Shown: in pieces, positions 1 through 9,500 of the stretch
Layout: each line of letters starts with the position of its first letter
Position numbering within the stretch: the stretch's first letter is position 1
NCBI GenBank assembly: GCA_963716005.1
Contig: OY970285.1
Span: forward strand, 1,550,001-1,614,000
Direction of reading: 5' to 3'
From: CAVRUF01 sp963716005
GTDB lineage: Bacteria > Actinomycetota > Thermoleophilia > Gaiellales > Gaiellaceae
DNA length: 64,000 nt
Position numbers and translations under genes: made by a program
The notes under the pieces: generated by a model
The model's database searches: none
What the model was told of the DNA's origin: nothing
The model's input: only the letters and a program-made list of their open reading frames with translations

Positions 1-2
1 GG

Positions 3-92
3 CGCGTCCGCATGGGCGACGCTCCGCAGAACATCGTCGGCCTGCGAGAGATCGAGCCGGTTGACAGAAGCGACGACGTCAGACCTCAGTAG
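3..92 (+). CDS. Possible 3' end of an unidentified gene
   Basis: An open frame enters from the left edge and runs about 29 codons to a TAG at 90-92. Its codon use looks coding-like (third positions mostly G or C). No domain can be recognised from so little sequence. It would converge on the HD-GYP gene that ends at 140. It may also be noncoding, so this is a weak call. Confidence 0.2.
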   Translation, partial: RVRMGDAPQNIVGLREIEPVDRSDDVRPQ

Positions 93-139
93 CCCGTCGC
101 TGGTCACCTGCGGTCACCCGGAGCCCCTGGCGAGTTGAT

Positions 140-1693
140 CTACTGCGGCATCGCTGCTACCCGCGCGTGCGAAAGCTGCAACGCGCCACCGAGAAGATCA
201 GCAGACGCACTTGCATAGGCGGGCTCAGCCGCATCGAGCGGTACTTCGGCAAGGACGGCGTCAAAGGCCTCGACGACCATCGGATCGAACTGGGTGCCGG
301 ATCCCTCCCACAGTCGTTCGCGTGCAGTTCTGCTCGGCAGCGCGTTTCGATACGACCGCGCCGAAGTCATCGCGCCGTACGCATCCGCAACGGTGATGAT
401 CCGGGCGATCAGTGGAATGTCATCACCTTTCAGCGCGTCGGGATATCCAGATCCGTCAAGCCGCTCATGGTGGTGGCGAACCATTCGTGCGACCTCCGAG
501 TAGTCGTCGACACGCCCGAGAATGCGCTCACCGATGACCGAGTGGAGCTCCATCTCACGACGCTCCTCCGGGGTCAGAGGACCTGCTTTCTCCAGGATGC
601 CGGGAGGGAGTCCAACCTTGCCGATGTCGTGGAGCAAGCCGGCGAGATGCGCGAGCTGTTGCTCGTCATTCGAGAGTCCCATGCGCTGGGCGATATCCCG
701 CGCGTAGACCGCCACGGCTGCGGAGTGTCCAGCGGTGTAGTGATCTCGAGCATCGAGCGCCGCGACGAGACCCGAAGCAAACGACAGGCTGGCGGCCTCA
801 AGCCGAATGTTCGCGGCGATCACCGTCTCTGTCAGAACGCGCTGGTTCTGATAGAGCACAAGCAGGCTCTGAGCAGCAAGTGCCGGGACGGCGAAGAAGA
901 CGAAAGTCCACGGCGAAATCTCCACGTACGCATACACCAGCGCGGCCACCATGGGTGCGTAGAACGGAAGTGCGCGAAGAAGAAGTCGACCCATAGGCCA
1001 CATCGTGTTGGAGAACGAGCCACTCCCTCTGATCGCGACGGTCAGAGAGTTCAGGAGCATGTCGCAGATCCCTTCGGCAAGGGCAGCGGCTACTACGGCA
1101 AGAAGCAACCAGCCGAACGCCTCTCTGCCATCAAGTACCGCGAAGGCGGCGAGCCCTGCAGCTGCACCGGCTAGAGACCGACTCGCGGTCCAGACGATCC
1201 ATCTTGTGTACGGCCGGCCGAAAACAACGAGAACCGAACTGCCGCCGACGATCATCGCCGCAAGTGGGTCATACGCAACCGCCGCGAAAAGAATCGGGAG
1301 TGCCGCTACCGACATCTCCGTATTCGGACCGATTCGAACGCTCTGACGCTCAGCGATCGCCGCCATGACCGCGAGGGCCACGATTGCCCACCACGGAGCC
1401 TTCAACGTAAGGCCGAGCTCCCAGAGCAGGATCAACGTGGCAACGGCCGTTGCCGCCAAGATCGCCGCATAGATGTGGATCCGTTCAATCACGAAGAGTC
1501 GCGAAATCCCTGGAATTAGACCCCTAGCAGATCTGTTGAAATCTCCCCCAAAAGGGTGATACTCTTGGCAAGCCGTTGCGTCCAAGAGAGGAGAGCGTGA
1601 AGCCATGCGCCTCGTTGAGTTTTTCATGCTGAGCTTCGCAGTTAGATCCGGTAGGAGCTGGTAGAAGCTTTCGCAGTCTGCGGGTTTCCACAT
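140..1693 (-). CDS. HD-GYP domain protein with N-terminal membrane sensor
   Basis: The C-terminal half is an HD-GYP domain, a family whose characterised members hydrolyse cyclic di-GMP. The metal-binding motif LLHDIGKVGLP and the signature HHHERLDGSGYPDALKGDDIP (given in part) are intact. About six to eight hydrophobic segments, beginning near residue 70 of the open frame (HIYAAILAATAVATLILL), form an integral-membrane sensor of MASE-like character. A short helical linker joins the two. The start is uncertain: the first 65 codons look non-coding and the open frame begins inside a long inverted repeat (1678-1745), so the true start may be an internal ATG (1627 or 1606) or GTG at 1492. Function is clear at family level; the signal sensed is unknown. 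Confidence 0.85.
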   Translation of the reverse strand: MWKPADCESFYQLLPDLTAKLSMKNSTRRMASRSPLLDATACQEYHPFGGDFNRSARGLIPGISRLFVIERIHIYAAILAATAVATLILLWELGLTLKAPWWAIVALAVMAAIAERQSVRIGPNTEMSVAALPILFAAVAYDPLAAMIVGGSSVLVVFGRPYTRWIVWTASRSLAGAAAGLAAFAVLDGREAFGWLLLAVVAAALAEGICDMLLNSLTVAIRGSGSFSNTMWPMGRLLLRALPFYAPMVAALVYAYVEISPWTFVFFAVPALAAQSLLVLYQNQRVLTETVIAANIRLEAASLSFASGLVAALDARDHYTAGHSAAVAVYARDIAQRMGLSNDEQQLAHLAGLLHDIGKVGLPPGILEKAGPLTPEERREMELHSVIGERILGRVDDYSEVARMVRHHHERLDGSGYPDALKGDDIPLIARIITVADAYGAMTSARSYRNALPSRTARERLWEGSGTQFDPMVVEAFDAVLAEVPLDAAEPAYASASADLLGGALQLSHARVAAMPQ

Positions 1694-1745
1694 TTGTTGA
1701 CATCCCTCCGAAGAGGGATATCCACAACGTGTGGAAAACCCGCAG
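1678..1745. repeat. Compound inverted repeat with inner UUCG hairpin
   Basis: Outer arms are CTGCGGGTTTCCACA (1678-1692) and TGTGGAAAACCCGCAG (1730-1745), complementary except for one extra T. Nested inside is ATCCCTC-N4-GAGGGAT (1702-1719), which on the minus strand has a TTCG loop. A third dyad TCCACA-N3-TGTGGA lies at the distal arm. It lies between the LuxR-type gene and the coding part of the HD-GYP gene, so it would be transcribed as a leader of the latter. It could be an attenuator, an operator or a DnaA-box-like pair; the sequence does not decide. Confidence 0.6.
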
Positions 1746-1765
1746 TACTGCTAGCTCTGCCGGGT

Positions 1766-1784
1766 AGACGTCGCTCAGACGTCT
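1766..1784 (-). terminator. Hairpin downstream of LuxR-type gene
   Basis: AGACGTC (1766-1772) and GACGTCT (1778-1784) form a 7-bp stem with a 5-base loop just after the LuxR-type gene stop. There is no T-run on the minus strand, so it is a weak terminator or an mRNA 3' stabiliser. Confidence 0.35.
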
Positions 1785-1794
1785 CTGGAAATTC

Positions 1795-2130
1795 TTAGGC
1801 GATCAGGCCGCGGCGGAAACCGATGGCAACGGCGTGGGCGCGACTGCGGCCCTGAAGCTTCGCCAGGAGATGGCGCACATGCGACTTGACCGTCTCCTCG
1901 GAGAGGAAAAGGCGCACGCCGATCTCGCGATTCACGAGGCCCTCCGAGATCAGCTGGAGGACTTCGATCTCGCGATTCGTGGGCTCCTGCTCGAGCTCAC
2001 GCATCGGCGTGGTGAACTGAATTACCTCAGCGGACTGGCCGGCGCTCTCGCGCCGCGCCGCCACCTCGTCGAACGTACGAGAGTGCTCGAGGTATCGGTT
2101 CAGGATGTCTTTGCGCTCAGCAGCGTCCAT
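1795..2130 (-). CDS. Small LuxR-type HTH regulator
   Basis: A 111-residue protein whose C-terminal 60 residues are a LuxR/GerE helix-turn-helix: LTNREIEVLQLISEGLVNREIG-like start, then LFLSEETVKSHVRHLLAKL. There is no receiver or ligand-binding domain. The N-terminal 45 residues are a charged helix that may dimerise. It sits between the sigma-factor gene and the HD-GYP gene on the same strand, but a strong hairpin (2171-2231) separates it from the sigma gene, so it probably has its own promoter. It likely acts as a DNA-binding regulator; the target is unknown. Confidence 0.8.
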   Translation of the reverse strand: MDAAERKDILNRYLEHSRTFDEVAARRESAGQSAEVIQFTTPMRELEQEPTNREIEVLQLISEGLVNREIGVRLFLSEETVKSHVRHLLAKLQGRSRAHAVAIGFRRGLIA

Positions 2131-2170
2131 CTCGAAGCTTGGTGTCGGCGCGAAACACCCGCCTCCATAC

Positions 2171-2231
2171 CCTAGAACGAGGGAGGCCGACCTACCCCCG
2201 ACGGGGTGAGGTCGGCCGCCTCGTTTCTAGG
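2171..2231 (-). terminator. Long terminator after sigma-factor gene
   Basis: A near-perfect inverted repeat: CCTAGAACGAGG at 2171-2182 pairs with CCTCGTTTCTAGG at 2219-2231, and GGCCGACCT (2185-2193) pairs with AGGTCGGCC (2209-2217). It lies 12 bases past the stop of the sigma-factor gene. It has no T-run, and its symmetry allows action in both directions. Confidence 0.65.
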
Positions 2232-2242
2232 ATTCGAGCGGT

Positions 2243-3334
2243 TTAAGCCGCTGCGACGGACGCGAGGTCACGGATTGCAGCAAGTCGCGCAAGCGCCTGT
2301 GCCTCGAGCTGGCGCACCCGCTCACGGGTGAGACCGAGCTCGTGTCCGATCGCCTCGAGCGTCCAGGGATCGCCTTCGAAGCCGAAGCGAAGCTCGAGAA
2401 TCCGGCGCTCGCGCTCGGGAAGAGCGTCGAGAGCGCGCCGGACGCCCTGCTTGCGCAGCGACTCCTCGGCCTCGTCGAATGGATCCGGAGCCTCGCGATC
2501 GGCGAACAGGTCTCCCAGCTCGCCCTCGTCGTCGGCACCGACGTTCTGGTTCAGCGACACGGACGCCTGTGCGGCGCCGAGCGCCTCCTCGACATGCTGG
2601 AGCGGAAGGCCGGTCGCCTCCGCGAGCTCCTCCTTCGTCGCCTCGCGGCCGAGCTCGACCTCGAGCCGGCGTGCGGCCCGGCTGAGCTTCTGCTGCCGCT
2701 CGACGACGTGGACGGGGACGCGGATCGTGCGCGCGTTGTTCGCGACGGCGCGCTGCACCGACTGGCGGATCCACCAGGTCGCGTAGGTCGAGAACTTGAA
2801 GCCACGGCGCCAGTCGAACTTCTCGACTGCGCGGTTCAGGCCGAGCGTGCCCTCCTGGATCAGATCCAGGAACGGGACACCGAGGCCGCGGTAGCCCTTG
2901 GCGATCGACACGACGAGACGAAGGTTGGACTCGATCATGCGGCGCTTTGCGAGCAGGTCGCCCTTCTCGATGCGCTTGGCGAGCGTGACCTCCTCGGACG
3001 CGGTCAGAAGCTTGTGGCGGCCGACGTCGGCGAGGAAGAGCTGCAGGCTGTCGCCCGCGCCGATGACGGCGCCGGGTGCGATGTGAGCCTGCTCGGCCGG
3101 CTCCTCGCGCGGAGCGCCGATCTCGTGGCCCAGCGTCTCGAGCTCCTGCGTCAGGTCGGCGATGTCCTGGTCGCCAAGCTCGAGCTCGAGCGCAAGCGCC
3201 TCGAGTTCGGCCGGCTCGATGTAGCCGCGCTCCTCCGCGTTCTCGACGAGAGAGCGGGCCTGGGTGGTCTCAAGAAGTTCCTGGGTGGTGTGGTCGCTCA
3301 AATGTTCCTTTCGCAAAGTCGTACGTGTGCTCAC
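2243..3334 (-). CDS. RpoD-family (principal-type) sigma factor
   Basis: A 363-residue sigma-70 protein. After an acidic N-terminal region of about 90 residues come region 1.2 (LLTASEEVTLAKRIEKGD), region 2 with the -10 recognition helix and RpoD box (FLDLIQEGTLGLNRAVEKFD, then KFSTYATWWIRQSVQRAV), region 3 (RIPV-like RVPVHVVERQQKL) and region 4.2 HTH (LEAIGHELGLTRERVRQLE). The length and complete region set match primary or primary-like actinobacterial sigma factors. The extended acidic N-terminus replaces the long 1.1 region of typical RpoD. It is transcribed alone, with a hairpin at its 3' end. Whether this is the housekeeping sigma or a paralogue cannot be told from the window. Confidence 0.9.
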   Translation of the reverse strand: MSTRTTLRKEHLSDHTTQELLETTQARSLVENAEERGYIEPAELEALALELELGDQDIADLTQELETLGHEIGAPREEPAEQAHIAPGAVIGAGDSLQLFLADVGRHKLLTASEEVTLAKRIEKGDLLAKRRMIESNLRLVVSIAKGYRGLGVPFLDLIQEGTLGLNRAVEKFDWRRGFKFSTYATWWIRQSVQRAVANNARTIRVPVHVVERQQKLSRAARRLEVELGREATKEELAEATGLPLQHVEEALGAAQASVSLNQNVGADDEGELGDLFADREAPDPFDEAEESLRKQGVRRALDALPERERRILELRFGFEGDPWTLEAIGHELGLTRERVRQLEAQALARLAAIRDLASVAAA

Positions 3335-3401
3335 GACTGAGTAAACGTTCGCAGCGTACGACTGATTCCCTAGCGTGAGAAGGGAATTTCGTCCCTCTTA
3401 A

Positions 3402-3422
3402 CCGGGGATTAACGTACCCCGG
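3402..3422 (-). terminator. Hairpin downstream of topB
   Basis: CCGGGG (3402-3407) and CCCCGG (3417-3422) flank a 9-base AT-rich loop, 12 bases after the topB stop on the minus strand. A second small dyad (AAGGGA / TCCCT, about 3380-3396) follows. No long T-run. Confidence 0.4.
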
Positions 3423-3433
3423 ACCGGACGGCG

Positions 3434-5626
3434 TTACTCCTCGGTCGCGCCGGCGCCGGCCGCGGCCGGGGCACGCTCGGGGAAGTCGAATTCGACCTTC
3501 CCGTCCTCGTTCATGACGAGGCGAGCGCGGAACGGCTTCTTGTTCTTCGAGCGGAACCCGGAGAGAACCTCCTTGGTCCTCCCCTCCTCGAGCAGCTGCC
3601 GCGCGACTTCTGGCGTGATCGTGCGGCCCGCGACCTGCTTCCAGATCACGAAGCCGCAGCCAGGCTCCTCGCGGCTTTTCCAGCTCGTACAGCCGTATGC
3701 ACGGGAGTTCTCGCGAATGATTTCGCCGGTCACGGCGCCGCAGCGCGGGCACAGGCCCAGCTCGGCGCGCTCGGGCCGGAGCTTCTCCTTGTCGAGCGCC
3801 GCGATCTGCTCGACCGTCTTGCGCGTGAAGTCTTCGATGCCCTTCATGAACTTGTCGCGGTCGCCGGTTCCGTGCTCGATGTCGCGCAGGCGCTTCTCCC
3901 AGTCGCCCGTGAGCTCGGGGGAAAGCAGTGGATGCTCATCCAACATCGACACCACTTGGAGACCCTTTGGTGTCGGGAGGAGCTCCTTCGAGACGCGCTC
4001 GATGTACTCGCGGCGGATGAGCGTCTCGATCACCTCGGCACGCGTTGCCGGCGTTCCGAGGCCGCTGTCCTTCATCGCCTCGCGCAGCTCCTCGTCGCCG
4101 ATCAGCTTGCCGGCGGTCTCCATGGCGGAGAGAAGCGTCGCCTCGGAGTAGCGGGGCGGCGGCTTCGTCTCCTTCGCCTCGCTCACGGCCTCGACGCAGC
4201 GGATCGTCATGCCCTCCTCGAGCCGCGGCAGCTCGCCGCCCTCGGCGTCCTCCTCGGAGCGGCCGTTCGCCTTGTCGTCGGCCTCGATGCCGTACACGCC
4301 CCGCCAGCCGGCCTCGAGCGTGACCTTGCCGCGCGTGCGGAACTGCTCGCTCTCGATCTCGGTCACGACCGTCGTGCGCTCGTAGCGGGCGGCCGGATGG
4401 AACACGGCGAGGAACCGCCGCGCGACGAGGTCGAAGATCCGGCGCTCGTCGTCGCTGAACGACGAGACGTTGTGCTCGACGTCCGTGGGAATGATCGCGT
4501 GGTGATCGTCGACGCGCGCGTCGTTCACGACGCGGGAGAGCGGGAGCTCCTTCAGCGCCATGACGAACCGCGCGTGCGGCGCGTAGTCGGAGATCGGAAC
4601 GAGCGTCTCGGCCGTCGGCTTGAGGAACGGCACCATGTCGCCCGTGAGGTACCTGGAGCTGGTCCTCGGGTACGTGAGCGCCTTCTTGTCCTCGTAGAGC
4701 GACTGGGCGGCCGAGAGCGTCCTGCGAGCCGAGAAGCCGAAGCGGCGGTTGGCGTCGCGCTGGAGGCTCGTCAGGTCGTAGAGGAGCGGCGAGCGCTCGC
4801 TCTGCTCCTTGCGCTCGACCGACGCGATCGTGCCGTCCTTGCCGGAAACCTTCGTGACGATCTCGTCCGCGCGCGCGCCGTCCTTCAGGCGCGTCTCGTC
4901 GCCTTCGAACCACATGCCCTCGTAGCCGGCGCGGGTCGGCGCCTCGAACGTCCCGTGGACGAGCCAGTACGGCTCGGGGACGAACGCCTGGATCTCCCGC
5001 TCGCGCTTCACCATCAGCGCAAGGGTCGGCGTCTGGACGCGGCCCAGGGAGACGACTCCGCCCACCCAGGCGCGGCCGCGGATAGTTCCCGCGCGCGTGG
5101 CATTCATGCCGACGAGCCAGTCGGCCTCGGAGCGCGACCGTGCGGCGCGCTCGAGCGGGGCCATCGACTCGCCCGGACGGAGCTTCTCGAAGCCCTCGCC
5201 GATCGCCTGCTTCGTCATGCTCGAGATCCAAAGGCGCTCGACGGGCTTGTCGACACCGGCGGTCTCCCAGATGTACGCGAAGATCAGCTCGCCCTCGCGC
5301 CCGGAGTCGCAGGCGTTGATGACGCGGTCGACGTCGGCGCGCTTCAGCAGCTTGTGGATCACGTTCAGCTGCTTCTTGCCCTTCGCGTCGCGCGGCTTCA
5401 GCTTGAACTCCTCGGGGATGATCGGCAGGTCGGCCATGCGCCACTTCTTTAGGCGCTCGTCGTAGTCGTCCGGCTCGGCCAGCTCGACCAGGTGACCGAC
5501 GGCCCACGTGATGACGTAGTCGTCCGATTCGAGGTAGGCGTCGTCCTTCGCGAATGCGCCTGGAAGCGCGTTTGCGAGATCACGTCCGACGGACGGCTTC
5601 TCTGCGATTACTAGGGTCTTACTCAT
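3434..5626 (-). CDS. topB: DNA topoisomerase III (type IA)
   Basis: A 730-residue type IA topoisomerase of the TopB branch. The Toprim domain starts at the N-terminus (VIAEKPSVGRDLA) and carries the metal motif INACDSGREGELIF near residue 105. The catalytic tyrosine is Tyr319 in ALTYPRTSSRYL. The family motif SLGRVQTPTLALM is present near residue 193. The C-terminus has a Topo III-type Cys module (CPRCGAVTGEI...GCTSW...GCGF) instead of the tandem zinc ribbons of TopA, then an acidic-alanine tail. It relaxes negative supercoils and decatenates single-stranded junctions. It is divergent from the exonuclease gene, with 44 bp between the starts. Topoisomerase III is patchily distributed in Actinobacteria, so its presence is notable. 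Intact. Confidence 0.92.
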   Translation of the reverse strand: MSKTLVIAEKPSVGRDLANALPGAFAKDDAYLESDDYVITWAVGHLVELAEPDDYDERLKKWRMADLPIIPEEFKLKPRDAKGKKQLNVIHKLLKRADVDRVINACDSGREGELIFAYIWETAGVDKPVERLWISSMTKQAIGEGFEKLRPGESMAPLERAARSRSEADWLVGMNATRAGTIRGRAWVGGVVSLGRVQTPTLALMVKREREIQAFVPEPYWLVHGTFEAPTRAGYEGMWFEGDETRLKDGARADEIVTKVSGKDGTIASVERKEQSERSPLLYDLTSLQRDANRRFGFSARRTLSAAQSLYEDKKALTYPRTSSRYLTGDMVPFLKPTAETLVPISDYAPHARFVMALKELPLSRVVNDARVDDHHAIIPTDVEHNVSSFSDDERRIFDLVARRFLAVFHPAARYERTTVVTEIESEQFRTRGKVTLEAGWRGVYGIEADDKANGRSEEDAEGGELPRLEEGMTIRCVEAVSEAKETKPPPRYSEATLLSAMETAGKLIGDEELREAMKDSGLGTPATRAEVIETLIRREYIERVSKELLPTPKGLQVVSMLDEHPLLSPELTGDWEKRLRDIEHGTGDRDKFMKGIEDFTRKTVEQIAALDKEKLRPERAELGLCPRCGAVTGEIIRENSRAYGCTSWKSREEPGCGFVIWKQVAGRTITPEVARQLLEEGRTKEVLSGFRSKNKKPFRARLVMNEDGKVEFDFPERAPAAAGAGATEE

Positions 5627-5670
5627 CTGGGAGCACGATAGCTAAGAGGGAAAGCCGCAATACTGGCCCC

Positions 5671-6459
5671 ATGAGCGAGTTCCTTCCTGCGAGGCCGCTC
5701 CTCGTGGTCGACGGGGACTCGCTGGCCCACCGGGCCTACCACGCGCTCCCGTCCTCGATCAAGGACGCCGAGGGCCGGCAGGCGAACATGGTGGTCGGCT
5801 TTCGCAACATGCTCACGAACGTGTGGGAGGCGGAGCAGCCTCGCGCGGTGTTCGTCGGCTTCGACACGGTCGGGACGGCGCCCCTCCCGACGTACCGCAA
5901 CGAGCTCTTGCCCGAGTATCAGGGCGGCCGCGACTTCCCGCCGGATCTCACCGACCAGCTCGACCGGCTCCCGGAGCTCGTGACGAGCCTCGGGTTCCAG
6001 TGGGCGAAGGCCGCCGGGTTCGAGGCGGACGACTTTCTCGCGGCCGCGGCAAGCGCCGAGGAGGACCGCGGCGGCACGTCGCTGGTGCTCACGAGCGACC
6101 GCGACCTCTTCCAGCTCGCCAGCGAGCACACGACGCTGCTCATGCCTAGACGCGGCGTGCGCGAGCTCGACCGCGTCGGGCCGGCGGAAGTGGTCGAGCG
6201 TTACGGCGTTTCGCCCGCGCAGGTTCCCGACTTCATCGCTCTGCGCGGAGATCCGTCGGACCGCATCCCCGGCGCCCGCGGCATCGGCGCCAAGCGCGCC
6301 GCGCAGATCCTGGCCGAGTACGGGACGCTCGACGCCGCACTCGAGGCCGGGCGCTTCTCGGACGAAGCCGACGCGCTGCGGACGTACCTCCACATCGCGC
6401 GCCTCCAGTACGACGCGCCGGTTCCGGACATTCCGGACTCCACGCTCGTCCGCGCCTAG
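5671..6459 (+). CDS. Stand-alone 5'-3' flap exonuclease
   Basis: A 262-residue protein matching the 5'-3' exonuclease domain of DNA polymerase I without the polymerase. Acidic metal ligands are visible in order: VVDGDSLAHRAYHALP near the start, GFEADDFLA in the middle, LTSDRDLFQL, and the H3TH motif GDPSDRIPGARGIGAKRAAQIL. The start is the ATG at 5671, preceded by a purine-rich tract (AAGAGGGAAAG); the open frame continues upstream without a supported start. Likely role: flap or RNA-primer removal in repair or Okazaki fragment processing. A hairpin terminator follows immediately. Confidence 0.88.
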   Translation: MSEFLPARPLLVVDGDSLAHRAYHALPSSIKDAEGRQANMVVGFRNMLTNVWEAEQPRAVFVGFDTVGTAPLPTYRNELLPEYQGGRDFPPDLTDQLDRLPELVTSLGFQWAKAAGFEADDFLAAAASAEEDRGGTSLVLTSDRDLFQLASEHTTLLMPRRGVRELDRVGPAEVVERYGVSPAQVPDFIALRGDPSDRIPGARGIGAKRAAQILAEYGTLDAALEAGRFSDEADALRTYLHIARLQYDAPVPDIPDSTLVRA

Positions 6460-6470
6460 TCCCCGGAAAC

Positions 6471-6498
6471 GACGAGGACGCCTCTCGGCGCCCTCGTC
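6471..6498 (+). terminator. Terminator of exonuclease gene
   Basis: GACGAGG (6471-6477) pairs with CCTCGTC (6492-6498), with inner GCC/GGC pairing, 11 bases after the exonuclease stop, followed by a C/T-rich tract. Confidence 0.6.
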
Positions 6499-6510
6499 CC
6501 CCTTCTGATC

Positions 6511-6554
6511 GGACCGGTGTGCCCCGCCGGCGAAGGCGGGACACACCTGATCCG
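6511..6554 (-). terminator. Terminator of large secreted protein gene
   Basis: GGTGTGCCCCGCC and GGCGGGACACACC form a long stem with one mismatch, flanked by complementary GGA/TCC bases. It lies just past the 3' end of the minus-strand gene ending at 6571 and is oriented against the exonuclease terminator. Confidence 0.55.
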
Positions 6555-6570
6555 AGTTCGCTACCGGTTG

Positions 6571-9500
6571 CTACTTGGCGACGTTCTTCGACTTGGAGCA
6601 GCCAAGCATGTTGGTCTGCGCCGCGACGGAGAACGTGAGGGTCTTGGCCTTCTTGTTCGGCTTGAACGAGACGGACACCTGACCGTTCGCCGGGGTCGTC
6701 TTCGATGCGTTGAAGCTGTGCGTCTTGGCCTTCACGACTGCGCCCTTGACGCCTTGACCCATGACCTTGACGGTCGCCTTGATCGTCCGCTTGACCCCGA
6801 CCTTCGGCGAGCCGCTGATCGTGATGGCGCAGGTCAGCAGGCTCTCCTGGGTCTGCGGGTTCAGGTGCGGCAGGTCGAAGGCGCCCGACACGGAGTCGTT
6901 CGTGAGCTGGAAGACCTCGAGCCCACGGCTCCCGGCCGGGTACCAGCTTCCGTACGCCGGCGCCTCGTTCGAGACGTAGATGTAGCCGTTGTACCAGTAC
7001 GCCGCCGCCGCGTTCGACTTGAGCGCCGAGTTACCAGCGGGCCGGTTCAGCGGGTTGGCGTTGGCCGTGCTCTCTGCGAACGACGTGTTCACGTCGAACC
7101 AGCCGAGCTCGGTCGGGCTCAGGTGGTTCGTCCAATCGACGACGTTCATGCCGCCGATGTGCCAGGACAGCGGCAGGATGTACTTGCCGTTGACCGGGAC
7201 GACGTTCCCGAGGGATGCGCTGCACCCCTGGCCCGAGTAGAGCTCGTAGCGGTTCACGCTCGCGTCCAGCGAGTACGGGATCTTCGTCTGGGAGATCGGC
7301 CAGCTCGCGTCGGCCGCGTCGTTCATCCAGAACGCTGCGCGGTTGAACGGCGAGCGAACCGGAGCAGTCCCAGCACCGGTCTCGCACTCGTTGGAGAGCG
7401 ACTGGCCGTCGTAGAGCCGGTCGACGCTCGCGTTCGTGTTCCCACGGGGGTTGCACGAGAGGGCGACGGTCGCGGAGTTGCTGCCACACCCGGCGTGACC
7501 GGAGGTGGAGCTACCCCAGATGATGCGCTTGCCGTCGTACGTGAACATCGCCGTGCCCCACATGCAGTTCGGGGTCGCGGCCTGCGAGGACGTCCCTCCG
7601 GCCCAGCGGAACACGCCGGTCGCGCAGAGATCGATGTCGGGATTCACGAAGTGATCCTCGACCGTCGGCGCTTCCGGATCCGAGATGTCGAGCGTTACGC
7701 CTTCGGTGACACAGGCAGCCGCCGCGGTGTGAGTGGCCATGGAAACCGCGATGTCGTGGCAACCCTTGTAGCCGGGCTGGTTGTTGAAGTCACCCGTGTA
7801 GCCCGGGATGTGCGCGAAGAACGAGTTGTAGCCCTTCAGCCCGAGCGTGATCTCGTCGAGGACATGCGCCGCGGACGGGTTGTCGAGCGGAACCTCGACG
7901 ATCGTCAGCTTGTCATGGCCCGAGATCTGGTTCGGAGCCGCCGGCGACCCGGGTGCGAGGAGCTCGCAGGTGTTCCCGAAGGTCGTCGGAGTCGCGTCGA
8001 TCGCAGCGTTCGGGAACGACGAGACGTAGAGCAGCACCCGGTCGTTCGCAACGTCCGGAACGAGCGTGTGGGTGAACGAACCACAGTCCGTCGCGACACC
8101 GGCTACGAACGACGGAGCCGACGGGTTGGAGATGTCCACGATGCGGATGCCCTCGAAGCCGGGGGTGATCCGCGTCGACTGGGCAGTCGCGGTGTGATTG
8201 CCACCGGTCGTCTTCCAGTACTGGTCGGCACTGCCCGCGCACGCGGCGGTCGTCTGCGGGACGTCGACCGAGCGGAACACGAGGTTCTCCCAGACCGAGA
8301 CGTCACCCGACGCGCCGTTGCACGAGAAGTCGCTCTCGAGCGCCGGCGAGGCCGGGTTCGAGATGTCGTAGAGGCGGAAGCCGCGATCGCTGCCCTGGAC
8401 GAGCGTGTCGCCCCAGAAGGCCATGTCGCCGTTCCGCCGTGCGCTGCTGAGCTCGAAGTTCACGCCGGAGGCCGTGGCCGAAGCGGGCTGGCTCAGCTGA
8501 ATCGTGTCGTTTTCGCCGTTCGTGAACGGCGTGTTGCCGACGCCCGCGAGGCGGCCGGTCGTCGTACCCGACGCGGTCGCGGTGACCAGAGCGGCCACAG
8601 CTGCGAAGTCACCGGCACCACCGTTGGCGGCCGTGATGAGCGCGGCAGCAGTGGTCGTAACGGTGTAGACCTGTCCGCCACCCGAAGCGGCCAGGCCGGC
8701 CGTCGGGTTCTCATAGGTGAACGAGGTCGTCGTCGGGACGCCGGTCACGGTCCACGTGCCGTTGTAGCCGCCGACGAGAACGCCGTCGAGCGTGACGCTC
8801 TGACCGACCTGGAGGCCGTGAGCGGCCCGCGTCTGGATCGTGACCGTGTTGCCGACCTCGCTGGCACCGCTCAGACCGGTCGCGGTTCCACCGACCGACT
8901 CGGCAACCGTGCCGCCGCCGGAGTTGGCGAGGCCGGAGGCTGCCGCGTTGTAGGTCAGCGTCGTCGAGCTCGGAACCGTGGAGACGGTGAACGTGCCGTT
9001 GTAGCCGGCCACACCGACGCCGGACACGGTGATCGAGTCGCCGGGCGTGAAGGTGTGCGCCGCGGTCGTCGTCAGCGTGACGAGCGTGTTGCCGCCCGCG
9101 ATGCCGCCGCCGGAGTTGGCGAGGCCCGTGGTCGGGTTCGTGTAGGTGAACGTGGTCGGCGACGGCACCGAGGTGATGAGGAACGTGCCGTTGAAGCCGG
9201 CCACGCCGATGCCCGCGAGGATCGCGTTGTTGCCGGCGATCAGGTTGTGCGGGGCGGTCGTCGTGATCGTGACCTTGCCGCTCGTCACGGTGCCGCCGCC
9301 GGAGGCCGCGAGGCCCGCCGTCGGGTTCGTGTACGTGAACGAGGTCGAGTTCGGAACCGAGTCGATCGTGAACGTGCCGTTGTATCCGGCGTCGGTCACG
9401 CCGGCGATCGTCACGCTCTCGCCGACCAGGAAGTGGTGGTTTCCGGTCGTCGTGATCGTGACGGTGTTGCCGGTCTCGGTCGCACCCGTCGGGGACGCCG

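Noticed and set aside
1555..1640. GGACGCAA and CACGC words near the HD-GYP start, reminiscent of a c-di-GMP-I riboswitch
   Set aside because: The conserved P2/P3 helices and the tetraloop receptor are not present in the right order, so no riboswitch is called.
3872..5452. Long plus-strand open frame opposite topB
   Set aside because: High-GC antisense shadow; topB on the other strand has all catalytic motifs.
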